A DNA stretch of 64,000 bases from Phlebotomus papatasi (taxonomy: Eukaryota; Arthropoda; Insecta; Diptera; Psychodidae). The position numbers and the translations under genes were made by a program. Positions 1 through 10,184 of the stretch are shown here, piece by piece. Location of the stretch: the NCBI RefSeq assembly GCF_024763615.1, contig NC_077224.1, forward strand, positions 1,488,001 to 1,552,000, read 5' to 3'. Within the stretch, counting starts at the first letter, position 1, and each line of letters starts with the position of its first letter. The notes under the pieces were generated by a model. The model was not told the DNA's origin. It searched no databases and saw only the letters and a program-made list of their open reading frames with translations.

Positions 1-930
1 GGGATGTTTGGGACACCTGAAAGGGGATGAATGGGACGTTGATTTTCGACAAGATTGTAGGTGGTGTGCAATTGTTTATTGTCAAAATGAAGTGTAATGC
101 CCAGTTTCTACTGAAAATCTCTCTTGTGTGCAAACTTTACCAGTTGAGCAGTTGTCTATAAGGAAAATTAAGTCATCAATGTCTTGGGAATCAAAATTTT
201 ATTCTCCAGAGAATATTCGACATTTGCTCAATCCCGTTAAAAACTATTTTCTCGAAAATTTCTCGAGCTATATCCTCTACAAATCTCATAAGTTCTCCAG
301 AAAAGGCAAGGCGAGAGTTTATTCAGAGAAATAAGGAAAAACAGGTACTATCTATGAAAATTGTCGTAAAATCAAACAGGAATCCGTCAATGAGTTTAAG
401 ACTAAAAGTTGCAAGAAAATCTACTCGCGTGAGGAATTTGATGATCATGATTGCAATACATAGAATAAAAAAGCAAAGAAAAGTAGATGGAAAATAATAA
501 GAAAATACTTTAAATAATTGATTTACAGTAAATGACTAGTGTACAAAATAAATTGTTGTTAATATCTAAATATGAAAAAAAGATTAAACATTTTTTTCTA
601 TTAGAAATATTTTTAACCTGGTACTTAAAATTAATTAACGTGCTCCAATAATGCAAATTATGCGAAAAAACGCGTCCCAAACATCCCCTCTTGCGTCCCA
701 TACTGCCCCACACTGGGGAGGTTTGGGACAAAGCGTTAAGTTAAATGTTTTATCTTCTCCAAGAAAACTCAGTTGTTTTCCAAGTTCTATCGAGTACTTT
801 TTGTAAAGTCAATACCCATAAGTATCCTATAGACCAAATAAAATTGTAATACATTATCGTGATTTTTTGGAATAGTGTCTCAAAATCAAAACATGAAAAA
901 GTGTCCCAAACCTCCCCGGTCTCCCATACT
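1..930. repeat. Cluster of inverted-repeat arms carrying a TTTGGGAC motif
   Basis: Four related arms are visible: at the window start (ATGTTTGGGACA), near 672 (GTCCCAAACATCCCC, inverted), near 715 (GGGGAGGTTTGGGAC) and near 900 (GTCCCAAACCTCCCC, inverted). The 713..925 pair forms one ~210-bp fold-back unit and the outer pair another, whose left end is cut by the window edge. The interior is AT-rich with no long open frame. This looks like nested non-autonomous DNA transposons (MITEs). Exact ends are uncertain. Confidence 0.55.
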
Positions 931-944
931 AAAGCTTAGTTTTA

Positions 945-1138
945 GGGCAGAATCACATTGACAGTAAAATGCTCACCGTATTTCGTTAATTTATGCATTT
1001 TCATTGCAAATCTTACGCAAATTCTCGATTACTGTATTACCTTATCTCATACTCGGTGGCACTAGGTGAAAATAATATAAGAAAATTGAAGAAATAAAAC
1101 AAAAACGCGATAAACGGTGAGCAAAGAAAACTGTACGA
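945..1138 (+). mobile_element. Solo long arm of a fold-back element (partner at 27964..28599)
   Basis: About 190 bp starting AGGGCAGAATCACATT and ending near ACTGTACGA match both arms of the palindromic element at 27964..28599. Only one arm is present here, preceded by TA. It serves as the uninterrupted reference that shows where the nested element at 28117..28344 went in. Confidence 0.75.
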
Positions 1139-1830
1139 TTAACTTTTCTTACCTTAGTCTTGATATTAACTAACTTGTTGCAAATGAAAAGCCGATTGCC
1201 ATAGAGCGCTTCGAGAGAACGTGACTACAATGTTCTAATTGAGTTTCACGTTTAATTGTTTAAAGTTGTCTCTGACCTAAATTGCAAATCAGAATTTTTT
1301 TTTGCTAATTTTTTAACAAAAAAAAAAGTCTGTCAGCCTTGTAATATGATCCTCTTCTGTTTCATGGAATTGTGCTCCATAGATTCCAATTCTTGAATTA
1401 AAATCCCGGATATCGTAAAATGCCAGAGTGCTCATCAAGAATTGATTATTTTTGTTTTTATCAATTAAGATGTTTTTTACCCATTTATAATATAAATAGA
1501 TTTTTTTGCCTCAATATCGCCAAATGGGCAATATCTTTAAGTACAGGAAAACATAATATAACGGCTCCTTAAGCGTTGATTAATTTTGCAATTTTTTGGC
1601 GAAGAGGGGAGAATATAACAAAAAAAAACAGAACCTCACCTACAACTTAATAGCTCCACACGTTCTGGCTTATCATGAAAAATGTGAAAATGTGCTGGGA
1701 TTTTATTTGATTTTGTGCCACTGTGCAAAGAAGATGTGTAGAAACTCATTGAGAAATAGTATTTGTTTGATTGATCAACTGTGAGTTCTCGAGAGAGCTT
1801 TTTTGCATATTCTTCAAGTGCACTTGTCAC
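1139..1830. other. Upstream flank of the antigen-5 gene, no gene seen
   Basis: AT-rich sequence with homopolymer runs. Short open frames at 1596..1784 and on the opposite strand show no domain. It should contain distal regulatory sequence for the antigen-5 gene, but I recognise no specific site. Confidence 0.4.
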
Positions 1831-1866
1831 TATAAAAACACAAAGTGTCTCAGTGAAGCTTTCAGT
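1831..1866 (+). promoter_or_regulatory. TATA box plus initiator of the antigen-5 gene
   Basis: TATAAAAA lies at 1831..1838 and an insect-type initiator TCAGTC at 1862..1867. The initiator A (1864) is 33 bp downstream of the first T of the TATA box, close to the normal spacing. This predicts transcription from about 1864 and a 5' leader of only ~15 nt before the ATG at 1879. A second TCAGT at 1850..1854 is too near the TATA box. The start site is inferred, not mapped. Confidence 0.7.
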
Positions 1867-1878
1867 CATTTGTCCGAG

Positions 1879-4800
1879 ATGTTGAAAATTAGTAAGTTTG
1901 TTGCTATAAGAAAGGAAGTGCATTGTGATTAAATTATTTCATTTTTCTTTTTAAAATTTTTTTTTTTTAGAAAATTTGGCGGTCATTGTAGTGTTATTTG
2001 TGACTGTTCAGTCACAAACTGATTACTGTGACAGAGAACTGTGCAAATCTGGAAATGGAGAGATAAGACCTCATATTGGATGCAACAATGGAGGACAACT
2101 TGCAGGAAATTGTCCAAGTGATACTGAAATCGTTGCATTGACCGAGAAGCAGAAGAATCTCTTCCTGAAGATTCACAATCGTCTTCGAGACAGATTTGCT
2201 CGTGGTGCAATCAAACCATTTAAACCGGCCGCAAAGATGCCAATGCTTGTAGGATAGCATCTTTATAAATTTTTCTATACACTTTAATTAATTTTGTGCA
2301 CATTTTTTTGGCAGAAATGGAACGACGAATTAGCCAAACTGGCAGAGTTTAATGTGAAAACTTGCAAATTTGCGCATGATAAATGTCGTTCAACTGAAAT
2401 TTGTCGCTATGCTGGCCAGAACTTGGGACAAATGCAGTCTTATCCCAATTTTTTGGACATCAACGTCGCGATTAAGAATATCACGAGGGAGTGGTTCCGT
2501 GAGTACAAGGTTTGTTTTTAGTAAATTGATAAATAATATTTGCTTCTTAGCTTTTGAATGAATGGATGGTAACGAGTTATCTTGTCGTGACCGAGGTATT
2601 ATATTTAGATACTACTTTTTCTGCAATATTTTGATTTTTTTTATTATTACGAGAATTCCAAAACAAAAGTAAAATAACACAATTTTCTGACTATTTTTTT
2701 GGGGAAATTTGGCAGAAGAGTACAGTGCAGGGCAAAATTGTACCAATGTTTCAAAATTCTCTATAAAGGATTTAATATCTCAAGATCTAATTTATATTTT
2801 GACTGAAACTTTTTTTTCTTAGAGAGCCTTATTATAAAACTACAAATTGTGCCTTATTAGAATTTTTTAGGAGAAGAACTAATATTTTTGTAGAGCTTTT
2901 CAAAAAAAAAAGGATTCATTGGTACAATTTTGTCACTTGTACCTAAACGTTAGGGGAGACTGGGGCAAAAAGTCACAAATCGAAAAATTCAAAATTCAAT
3001 ATCTTCCAAGGTAAAAAAGATAGCGGCTCAAATTTTTTTCTATAGATAGCCTCCATAGATCTTCTTCAATGTCGTAAGTTTCTTAGAATTCGAACAAGGA
3101 ATTTAGAAAATACAAAATATCGAAATTTTTAGCCCTATTTTTGAAATATTTTCCTTGCAGAAGATAACAATTATTATTGCCTACTTATTTTCCAAAATTG
3201 ATGCACTGGTGAATATTTTCTAAATAATTTGGATTTTTTTTTTTGAATACGAATTCGCTATCTATTTTAGAATTTCACAAAAGTTTTTTCTCCAGAAATC
3301 CTTTTATTAAAAATGGCTACTTGGGGTAAAAAGTAACAAAAGGTATAGAGCAAAAAGTAACAAAAAGCGAAGCAATTTCTGATGTCTCACGGCGAGAAGA
3401 AACGTCATTATAATGTCTCGCCGCTTGTTGTTTGCATTGGTCAAACGATTTGCAGTCTTATGTGTTTTTTTTTTCTAAAATAGCTTGTAAAGCGCTTTTC
3501 TCGTTTTCTCACTTTTCTCGCAGAGAAAAACGGTGTTTTACAAAGGTGTAAATGAATAAATTTCCTATAAAGATATGTCCTCTAGGTTTCTTTTTCAAAT
3601 TTACGGAAGCCTGTAATGAAGCGAATCAAAATGTGATAATACCCAATGTCTGGTACTATTTGCCCCAGCATTTTTGAGAATAGTCACAAAATTACCTTTT
3701 AGAAATTGGCTCGATAAACGTATTTCCTTACAAAATACAAGAAAATTGCCTTCACAAAGTTGTAGAGCGGTAAATTTCCTATAAAACTGCGCTAATTAGA
3801 AATTTTTGAAGCGCTCGATTGTAAGAAAATAAAATATCTGTTTTGTGACTTTTTGCCCCAGTCTCCCCTACTTTTTGTTCTAAAATTTTATTTTATGAAC
3901 TATTTACGTAAAAAGGAATTTAATGTAATAACTTTCTGCTGTTCGTCAGTTAAATCAGCATTTGTCGTAACTTCATTTTTGCGATTTTGGGATACAGTAG
4001 ACTCTTACTCAATCGGCTTTTTTTCAATCGGGCGAAAAATTTTGTTGACAATTTTCACGTTTAATTATGAAGCTAATTCTCTCAAATTCGCTGTAGTTCT
4101 TCCTATTTTATCGTGATTCTTTATAATTGAGCGCTTTTTGTGGAATTTACAAAGGCTTTGACGCTCAATTCTATCGCTAAACCGGATGACATTTTGCCCC
4201 ATTCCCGTTTGAGAGAGAGTCTACTGTATTATACATATTTAGAATCGGCGTGATTTTGTTTATTAAATGCACTTGAGAAAAGGCACTTTTATAAGCACAT
4301 TAAAAATTATTTTAAACAAAAATTATCGTAAGTGCCCTTAATTAGGAAAAATGTATCAGAATTTGTCGTAACTTCCATTTTTGGGGAAGTTACGACAAAT
4401 TTTCATACAACATTTTCAGTAATCAGCATTTGCCGTAACTTCTTTTGCTCGTTTACATGGCTTGTAATTTGCAGCAAAAATGTAATATTTCTCATTAAAA
4501 CGTTCACAAACTCTTCCATATATCCAAAGACAGTGCGAATAATGCAACATTAACTCATTTTAATTCAATATTTGTTAGAAAAAAGTAAGAAAAAATCCCT
4601 GCCCATCTCTCATTAATTCAAAACAAAACAAGTGACACCGCGCGCAAAATTTATGCAATAAAATTTATGAAATAAAAGCTTTTAGGGACAGGGATAAGAG
4701 TTTAATGGATTATTTTAGTCAAATAAAGGTGCTTATTATCACTAGTGTCATTGAAATTGATAATGCATTTTTGAAATTTGTCGTAACTTCAAAGATGTCC

Positions 4801-6694
4801 ATACATTGGAAGCTACGGCTTTATAAACTATGTAAGTTACGATAAAATTTTATAGTGTTTCATCGGACATATATCTCAATATCTCAGCTTTTAAATCATT
4901 TTTTAAAAATTTTTTCGAGTTAACTTACAGTTTATTAGTGCCACTTTTATTATTTTGACTCAAAAGTATAGCATTCGGGTCTCATTTTTAAGAAAAATAA
5001 AGCTGAACTGAAAATTTCGTTTCCTGAAAAGTTGTCAAAAGGAAGTTACGACAAATGCTGATTTAACTGCACAATAAAAAAATGTGTAAAATTTTACTAC
5101 TATAATAGTGCAAAATCGACCATTTTAGTTGTTTAATTTAAAAATGTTTAAAAAATTCACAACATTTTGGTAATTTATTGTCACGTGATTGAAAATTACC
5201 ACTATTATAGTTGAAAAATGTTCAACAATGTTGTTTAATTTGAAAATGTGTAAAATTTTAACACTATAATAGTGTGAAATCGGATAAATTAATTATTTAA
5301 TTGCGATCTGTGTAAAATTTCTTACTGTTATATTCATAAAAATGTTTCAACAATGTTTCGTGATTTAAAACTGTTTGACAAATTCTAAAAATTACCACTG
5401 TTATAGTTTGATCATAGTTTTTAACACTATTATAGTGTCAAGCCTTGTGTAATTCAACCAAATTTGTTGAATTTTTAAACAAAAGTTGTGTAAAAATTGT
5501 TGAATTTCCAATTAAGACTTATACTTTAGTCGAGATGCTTTTCATTGGGAAAAAGTCATAAAAAACATCAAATATTTATATGCATATATCGTGAAGATCC
5601 GAGCATCAGATGTAATCATTTCGCATTAGGGGGGGATCCGGAGTACAGGAAAAACCGATAAAAATGTTTAAAAAGGCAAAGAAATCAAAATCTACGAAAT
5701 GAAAAGAAAATTCAACGATAAACAGAATTCAACAATTTTTAAATTCAACAATTCCAAATTCAACATCTTAAAATTTAACAACTTTAATTGTTGAATTGTC
5801 AGGAATCTTAAATATATGTGACTTCTGACAATGTCATGTGAGCTGAAATGGCAATGTCACAGCTACAGAATCGCATTTTCGAAAAATCTCTCCTAAGATT
5901 CGAACCCAATTTGTCATATTGCATTGCCAGAGGGTTACAGAATTCCCCACTTGGAGTGAAAATATTTGTAAAATTATTAAAAGATATTAACCTTAAACTG
6001 GTAAAAAATAAGTGCCCTATCGCTAAATTTATTGAGTTTAATTATACTTACTTCCAGCCTAAAAAACAAAATTCTTATTTCTAAAAATACATAGTATAAA
6101 AAATCAAAATGTTGATTCAAAATCAAAAATGTTGTTACACGTATGAATTTTTTTCGAGACTTCTTTTTTTGTTGACTTTTTTTTTAAGGATAATGGGGTG
6201 GAATTATACTTATTATCACCACTATGACTAAATACAAAGTAGAGGGAATTCTAAATAATTCTTTATTTTATTTCAATTTTTAATAGGACGCAACGCAAGC
6301 TAATACCAATAAGTTTACCTCAGGAAGTAACAAAGGGTCGGTATACCTTCCAAAATGTAGTCGTTCTTTCTGAAGTATTATTCTATAAAATATTTGTCCT
6401 ATTCTCCACAGCAAACAAATAGGACATTTTACTGCTTTTATCCATGAGAAGAGTGATAAAGTTGGTTGCGCCGTCGCCAAATTCACAAATGATCACAGTT
6501 TCAAGGAATATCTCATTGCATGCAACTACTGTTACACGAATATGATGAATGAGCCAATCTATACCAAGGGAAAGCCATGTTCTCAGTGCCGAAAGAAGCA
6601 ATGTGGATTAGTCTACAAGAATCTCTGCCCTGAAGATGAAGAAGTTGATACAACTCCGGAAGTCCTGAAGAAACATAGAAGAGGAGACCAATAA
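1879..6694 (+). CDS. Antigen-5-related secreted CAP-domain protein (five exons)
   Basis: Exons: 1879..1891, 1971..2248, 2315..2509, 6287..6336, 6412..6694; spliced 819 nt, 272 aa. The other junctions use GT donors and AG acceptors and keep frame. Residues 1-20 form a signal peptide (KNLAVIVVLFVTVQSQ core), so the protein is secreted. The CAP domain follows: IHNRLRD (His73), EICRYAGQNL (Glu125), TREWFRE (Glu156) and IGHFTAF (His184), matching the four-residue CAP cavity. VGCAVAK and LIACNYCYTNMMN correspond to the two CAP signature regions. I count 14 Cys, as expected for cysteine-rich antigen-5 proteins. The C-terminal tail is basic (LKKHRRGDQ). The family is abundant in saliva of blood-feeding Diptera; some members bind redox-active ligands or act against platelets, but the role here is unknown. 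Intron 3 is 3.8 kb and filled with transposons. No stop or frameshift is seen; the gene appears intact. Confidence 0.93.
2953..3868 (+). mobile_element. 916-bp MITE with 26-bp perfect inverted ends, copy 1
   Basis: Starts GGGGAGACTGGGGCAAAAAG and ends with its exact complement; flanked by TA on both sides. The internal sequence is AT-rich with no transposase. A second copy at 59469..60379 is highly similar over its full length, so both ends are defined by comparison. The TA target duplication fits the Tc1/mariner/pogo group; the mobilising transposase is not in the window. Confidence 0.9.
3947..5069. mobile_element. 1.1-kb element with ~28-bp inverted ends around TTAA
   Basis: Left end CAGTTAAATCAGCATTTGTC continues as GTAACTTC; the right end is the complement. 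TTAA lies inside both ends, so a piggyBac-type TTAA target or a TA target are both possible. The end motif ATTTGTCGTAACTTC recurs internally near 4362, 4425 and 4780, and 4350..4400 folds as a hairpin. A 232-bp pogo-like MITE is nested at 3995..4226. No transposase frame is seen. Confidence 0.75.
3995..4226 (+). mobile_element. Pogo-like MITE, family CAGTAGACTCT, nested
   Basis: 232 bp, TA-flanked, left end CAGTAGACTCTTACTCAATC and right end GAGAGAGAGTCTACTG. A near-full-length relative in inverse orientation lies at 45631..45864. The CAGT ends with TA duplication are typical of pogo/Tigger-type elements. It sits within the 3947..5069 element, inside antigen-5 intron 3. Confidence 0.85.
5075..5500. 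repeat. Degenerate internal repeat, ACTATAATAGTG motif
   Basis: Successive units of ~90-180 bp contain GTGTAAAATTTTA, ACTATAATAGTG and AAAATGTTCAACAATG variants on both strands (near 5098, 5195, 5262, 5398, 5430). This may be an old fold-back element related to the CACARTAAAAAA-ended group at 31427. Boundaries are uncertain. Confidence 0.45.
6287..6336 (+). CDS. Micro-exon 4 of the antigen-5 gene
   Basis: This 50-nt exon encodes DATQANTNKFTSGSNK plus two bases of a Gly codon. It is preceded by AATTTTTAATAG. The donor must be GG|GTCGGT at 6337 to join in frame to the acceptor CAG|C at 6411/6412, giving NKG-KQIGHFTAF. The better-looking donor GGGTCG|GTATAC, two codons' worth away, would break the frame, so I rejected it. 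Transcript data could confirm this, since the donor is weak. Confidence 0.8.
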
Positions 6695-6710
6695 TTCAGA
6701 TGATTTTGCT

Positions 6711-6716
6711 AATAAA
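6711..6716 (+). terminator. Poly(A) signal of the antigen-5 gene
   Basis: AATAAA 17 nt after the stop codon at 6692..6694. It is the first canonical signal downstream; cleavage would be expected about 10-30 nt further on. Confidence 0.7.
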
Positions 6717-7467
6717 AATGCATAGAATATATTGTTGTTCCCTTCTGTTGGTAAATTGTCTAGAAATACAAGTGTAAAAACTGATAAGATGATGAAATAA
6801 GAGATAAAGTAAAGAATGAAATATCTGAAAAGTGACTTTATTTTCCTTTACCAATAAATCGCAATAAAAGCCATGTGTGTGCACATTAAGAGGTAAAAGT
6901 GGCACAAATCGCTCACATATTTTCTTTCTTTTTCTGCCATCATCTTTCTGATGAAGAAGATGATGGGCAAGAGGAGATACAAAAACGCAATTCTTGAGTT
7001 ATTCTTCACAAGCAAGAGTTGAATCCAATTAGCTGCTGTTTTGATGCACTCATGGAGCTAATTGTGAACCAACTATCACTCTTGTACTAGAGATTGTCTG
7101 GCAGGGATTTTCATCCATTAATCACTATCATTTCGATTAAATAAATCCTCACTATCGATGTATCAATTTTGCCTATTTTATTGCCCATAATGTGATCTGG
7201 CATCGTCAGGGGCTGAGAATAAGATTCACTAGAGAGATTCCCTGTCATGAGTTCCAAGATCAGATTAAGCAATAATCTTTTGCACTAGCTCGTAGTCTTT
7301 TTCTTCACTCATCGTCCACCGTGCGTGTGTACTTTTCCTTCTCTGAACTGAGTTGCAAATTTGCAATTTACACTTTCATAGATTAGAGAGAAAAACTTTC
7401 CTTCTACAAATTTAATTTAAGGAACCACTTATCGTAGAGTAGAAAAAAGATTACAAGGACAATCGTC
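6717..7467. other. Downstream flank of the antigen-5 gene, no gene seen
   Basis: No domain-bearing open frame. Base composition around 7180..7380 is slightly more GC-rich than the surroundings, but I see no transposon end or promoter motif that I can defend. Confidence 0.35.
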
Positions 7468-7719
7468 CACTGAGAGAAATCCGAAAAAGTTAAAATAACA
7501 TTCCGGAAATGTTAATTTTACCCTGCAGTATTGATCCGAAAACGGTGTAAATATTACCCTTATAAGGTGTATTAGGGGTTAAAGGTACTCTTTTTCATTT
7601 AAATTTTACCCTTAATAAGGTGTAAAATTAGCATTAAAAAATGTTGATATATTTTTAAACCTAAAAACTGTTAAAGTTCTGAGGAAAAAATGTTAATCAC
7701 ACCCTCTTTTTTTCTCAGG
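7468..7719 (+). mobile_element. 252-bp MITE, CACTGAGA family, copy A
   Basis: Starts CACTGAGAGAAATCCGAAAA and ends TTTTTTTCTCAGG; ends are short imperfect inverted repeats. The core has alternating GTGTAAA/TTTACCC blocks. Four other copies (34305, 37266, 44770, 46547) delimit it precisely. Confidence 0.85.
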
Positions 7720-7734
7720 GTTGGTATGCTTTTT

Positions 7735-7845
7735 AATACGATTATTGTTGTCAAATTACACAAATTATGAACTTTGTGTAATTTAAAAATGTGTAATATA
7801 AATTTTGTGTAATGTTAAGATGTGTAACTTAGAATAATAATTCTT
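7735..7845 (+). repeat. Fragment of the GTGTAATTTAAA family
   Basis: Contains AATTACACAAATTATG and AATGTGTAATATAAATTTT, matching the interior of the element at 31427..31782. No ends are preserved. Confidence 0.5.
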
Positions 7846-7849
7846 GATA

Positions 7850-8071
7850 GAGTAAAGTGATGAGGTAATTTGGAATCATTTACAAATTGGAATTCCGAAA
7901 TTTCCCACTGTTTTAGAGATGCAAAAAAAAATCGCGATAAAAGCTGTTCAATTTATTAATCGTCTTTTTCTTCTATATCGCGGTCTTCGTTTTCCTTTTG
8001 CTCATATGAAACAGTAAGAAATTCTCAAATGTTCCAAATTGTAAATGGTTCTAAATTATCTCATTTTACCC
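7850..8071 (+). mobile_element. 222-bp TA-flanked MITE
   Basis: Left end GAGTAAAGTGATGAGGTAAT then TTGGAATCATTTACAA; right end is its imperfect complement closing in CATTTTACCC. TA on each side. The ends resemble the 38441..38654 element (GGGTAATATGGG, GGAATCATG), suggesting one superfamily. Confidence 0.75.
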
Positions 8072-8240
8072 TAACCCTAGAATTTTCGAGAGGTTGTGAA
8101 ATATTCGGAAAGTTATCCGGGAATCCTGACATATCCGGGGAAAACCTATGGAAGTGTTAGGAATCCTTGGTAACCTGGAGATACCTCACGGAACTATGGA
8201 ACCTTTGAGTATTCAAGGAATTAAAAAAAATCATCGCAGA

Positions 8241-8530
8241 TAACGGTAAGAGATATTGACTTCCGGTCTTCGGTGACCCCCCCACAAGTCAGCATGCTCT
8301 AGCGAACTAACTTACCCAAAGTACCCCCCACCCCTTCTATCACCACCAAAAACATGTTTTTTGACATTGCAAAAAATTGGCCCTAGCGATTTCAATGATT
8401 TTGGGGTATATTTTTTAGTTAGTCGAGCTGAACATTTCGTCCTTAGACACTTTTTACCGGAAAATTCGCCATCTTGAATTATTCAAGGTCAAAGGTCAAC
8501 CAACCTGGACGGCCTAATTTTCAAGGGATT
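8241..8530 (+). repeat. Dispersed AACGGTAAGAGATAT repeat, tandem unit 1
   Basis: Begins AACGGTAAGAGATATTGACT, passes through GGTCTTCGGTGACCCCCC and AATTGGCCCTAGCGATTTCA, and ends near ATTCAAGGTCAAAGGTCAA. A second tandem unit follows at 8683, and other partial copies are at 26800, 54960 (inverse), 56650 (inverse), 60577 and 62128. No coding capacity is seen; the class is unknown to me. Confidence 0.7.
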
Positions 8531-8682
8531 TGGTTAAATTTGGACATTTTTGAAAGATCTTTTAATTCTGAACCCGACTGCATTAGTCATAATCGGTGAT
8601 GGATCGGGAAAGTAATGGTAATAGATTTATTTTGAAAATACTGTTTTTCGCACTTTTTCAGTCTTTTGACCCATACAAAATT

Positions 8683-8960
8683 TAAACGGTAAGAGATATC
8701 AACTTCCAGTCTTCGATGACCCCTGCTCAAATGACGTTGCCTCGAAAGTAATCTCTTTAGTCTTTCCCCCTTCCCCTTCATGCATCTCCTATCCCCTAAA
8801 ATACATAAAAAATGAGGTTTTTCTAACATTGCAAAAAATTGGCCCTAGCGATTTCAATTATTTTCGGGTATGTTATGTAGATGGTCCAGCTGAACATTTC
8901 GTCCTCAGACATCTTTCACCGGTTAATTCGCCGTCTTGAATTATTCAAGGTCAAAGGCCT
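8683..8960 (+). repeat. Dispersed AACGGTAAGAGATAT repeat, tandem unit 2
   Basis: Same order of motifs as unit 1: AACGGTAAGAGATATCAACT, AATTGGCCCTAGCGATTTCA, CGAACTGAACATTTCG-like block, GAATTATTCAAGGTCAAAGG. The two units are ~440 bp apart start to start. Confidence 0.7.
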
Positions 8961-9120
8961 TATTTTCGCTCGTTTTGTTCATTTCGTTAATTAAAAGGTT
9001 AATGATTTTTGAAGCCCTCTTCTTGAACAATTTTCAATTTCGAGCTAGTTTTGAGGTGATTTATAGACAAATTTAATTCGACAATAATTTTATATGCACC
9101 AGAAAAATTTGCGAAAAGGA

Positions 9121-9175
9121 ATATAAGGTAGAGCTCTTTCTCGGGAATTCGAGCAGCTCGCAAAGCCTCGGACGC
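9121..9175 (+). repeat. Short GC-richer repeat shared with 54537..54600
   Basis: AGAGCTCTTTCTCGGGAATT followed by CGAGCAGCTCGCAAAGCCT is found inverted at about 54555..54600 with few changes. It could be the terminus of a larger retroelement or a dispersed repeat. Confidence 0.5.
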
Positions 9176-9180
9176 TTTGC

Positions 9181-9780
9181 CACACCTTTTTTAAACATAT
9201 ACATGAGTTTGCATCTTTAAAAACTGTTCAAGAATTGTAAATTTTCCTTATTTCTTAAATTTTAGTTTTTTTAAAATTTTTTTGGGACAAATTGGAGATC
9301 CATCAACAAATGATTTTTTCTGAAAACCTAAATTATAATTATTTTTATGTATTTTAGAGTTTGTGATTAATTGGGTTTGAAAAAATAATAAAATTTAATA
9401 AGATAGAAACATTTAGCCTTTGTGTTAAATTCTCAAAGTCTTAAACGTATTTTCAAATAGTTTATTTGATTTTATATAACTTTTTAATTACAAATATAAA
9501 ATGAGGAATTTATTAACGTATTAATTTATGGTTGTTTCAGATTGGGCATTAGATTTATTTATAGAAATAGATGGTAAATATCAAATTTGATTATTGAATA
9601 ATTCATAAAAATATTAAAATATTGTTGACAAAGATATGATTTAGTTTTTTTTAATTTCTACGTTTTTTTACCGACATAGGGTTTTATAAAAAAGGACATG
9701 ATAAAGACAATAAATAATTCAAAACCAATTTTTTTTAACCAAAAAATTTGGTATAAATTGATTTTAAAAATTATTTCTAA
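9181..9780. other. AT-rich stretch, nothing recognisable
   Basis: More than 75% A+T by eye, no open frame above ~80 codons, no inverted ends. Confidence 0.4.
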
Positions 9781-10184
9781 TGGCTCCGGCACACCTTTTA
9801 GATCAGAAAAATTTCAAGGGGTAATTCATAATCAATCATATTGGCTCGGGTTCCCAAAAAAATGTATGGGTTCCCCGGGTTTCCTGAAAAAAATGTATGG
9901 GTTCCCCAGCCAGATTGGCTCGAGTTCCCCGAAATGAGTTACCCCTCGAAAAATTTCATGAAGTCGATATTCGAAACCCTTTCTTTCTCACATGTTTTGC
10001 ATATGACTATCTCATTCTTTCGCATTACAAATTCGATTGAGCTAAATTGAATTTGGATTGATGTTTAAGAGAAGAAGAAGAGTGCGAGAGAATGAGATAA
10101 ACATATGCAAAACATGTGAGAAAGAAAGGGATGCGAATTTCAATTTCATGAAATTTTCCTGATCTAAAAGGTGTGCCGGAGCCA
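9781..10184. mobile_element. 404-bp inverted-repeat element, GGCTCCGGCACACC family
   Basis: Left end TGGCTCCGGCACACCTTTTA then GATCAGAAAAATTTC; right end is the complement (GATCTAAAAGGTGTGCCGGAGCCA). The interior has two partially duplicated units around ATGTATGGGTTCCCC (9862..9915) and a second inverted pair around CTCACATGTTTTGCATATG. A related copy lies at 12711..12968. Confidence 0.85.

Larger units (their letters stand above)
2510..6286. other. Intron 3 of the antigen-5 gene, transposon-rich
   Basis: A 3.8-kb intron whose donor is AAG|GTTTGT. It contains two transposon blocks (2953..3868; 3947..5069 with a nested element at 3995..4226) and a low-complexity region with ACTATAATAGTG-like motifs at about 5075..5500. 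The other introns of the gene are only 65-80 bp, so most of this length is explained by insertions. Confidence 0.8.

Noticed and set aside
1976..2257. Antigen-5 exon 2 read as a stand-alone ORF starting at TTG
   Set aside because: The signal peptide begins in exon 1 (1879); the open frame runs past a real donor at 2249 into the intron.
6337..6346. Donor GGGTCG|GTATAC for antigen-5 exon 4
   Set aside because: It looks stronger, but joining to the acceptor at 6412 breaks the frame before IGHFTAF; GG|GTCGGT keeps it.
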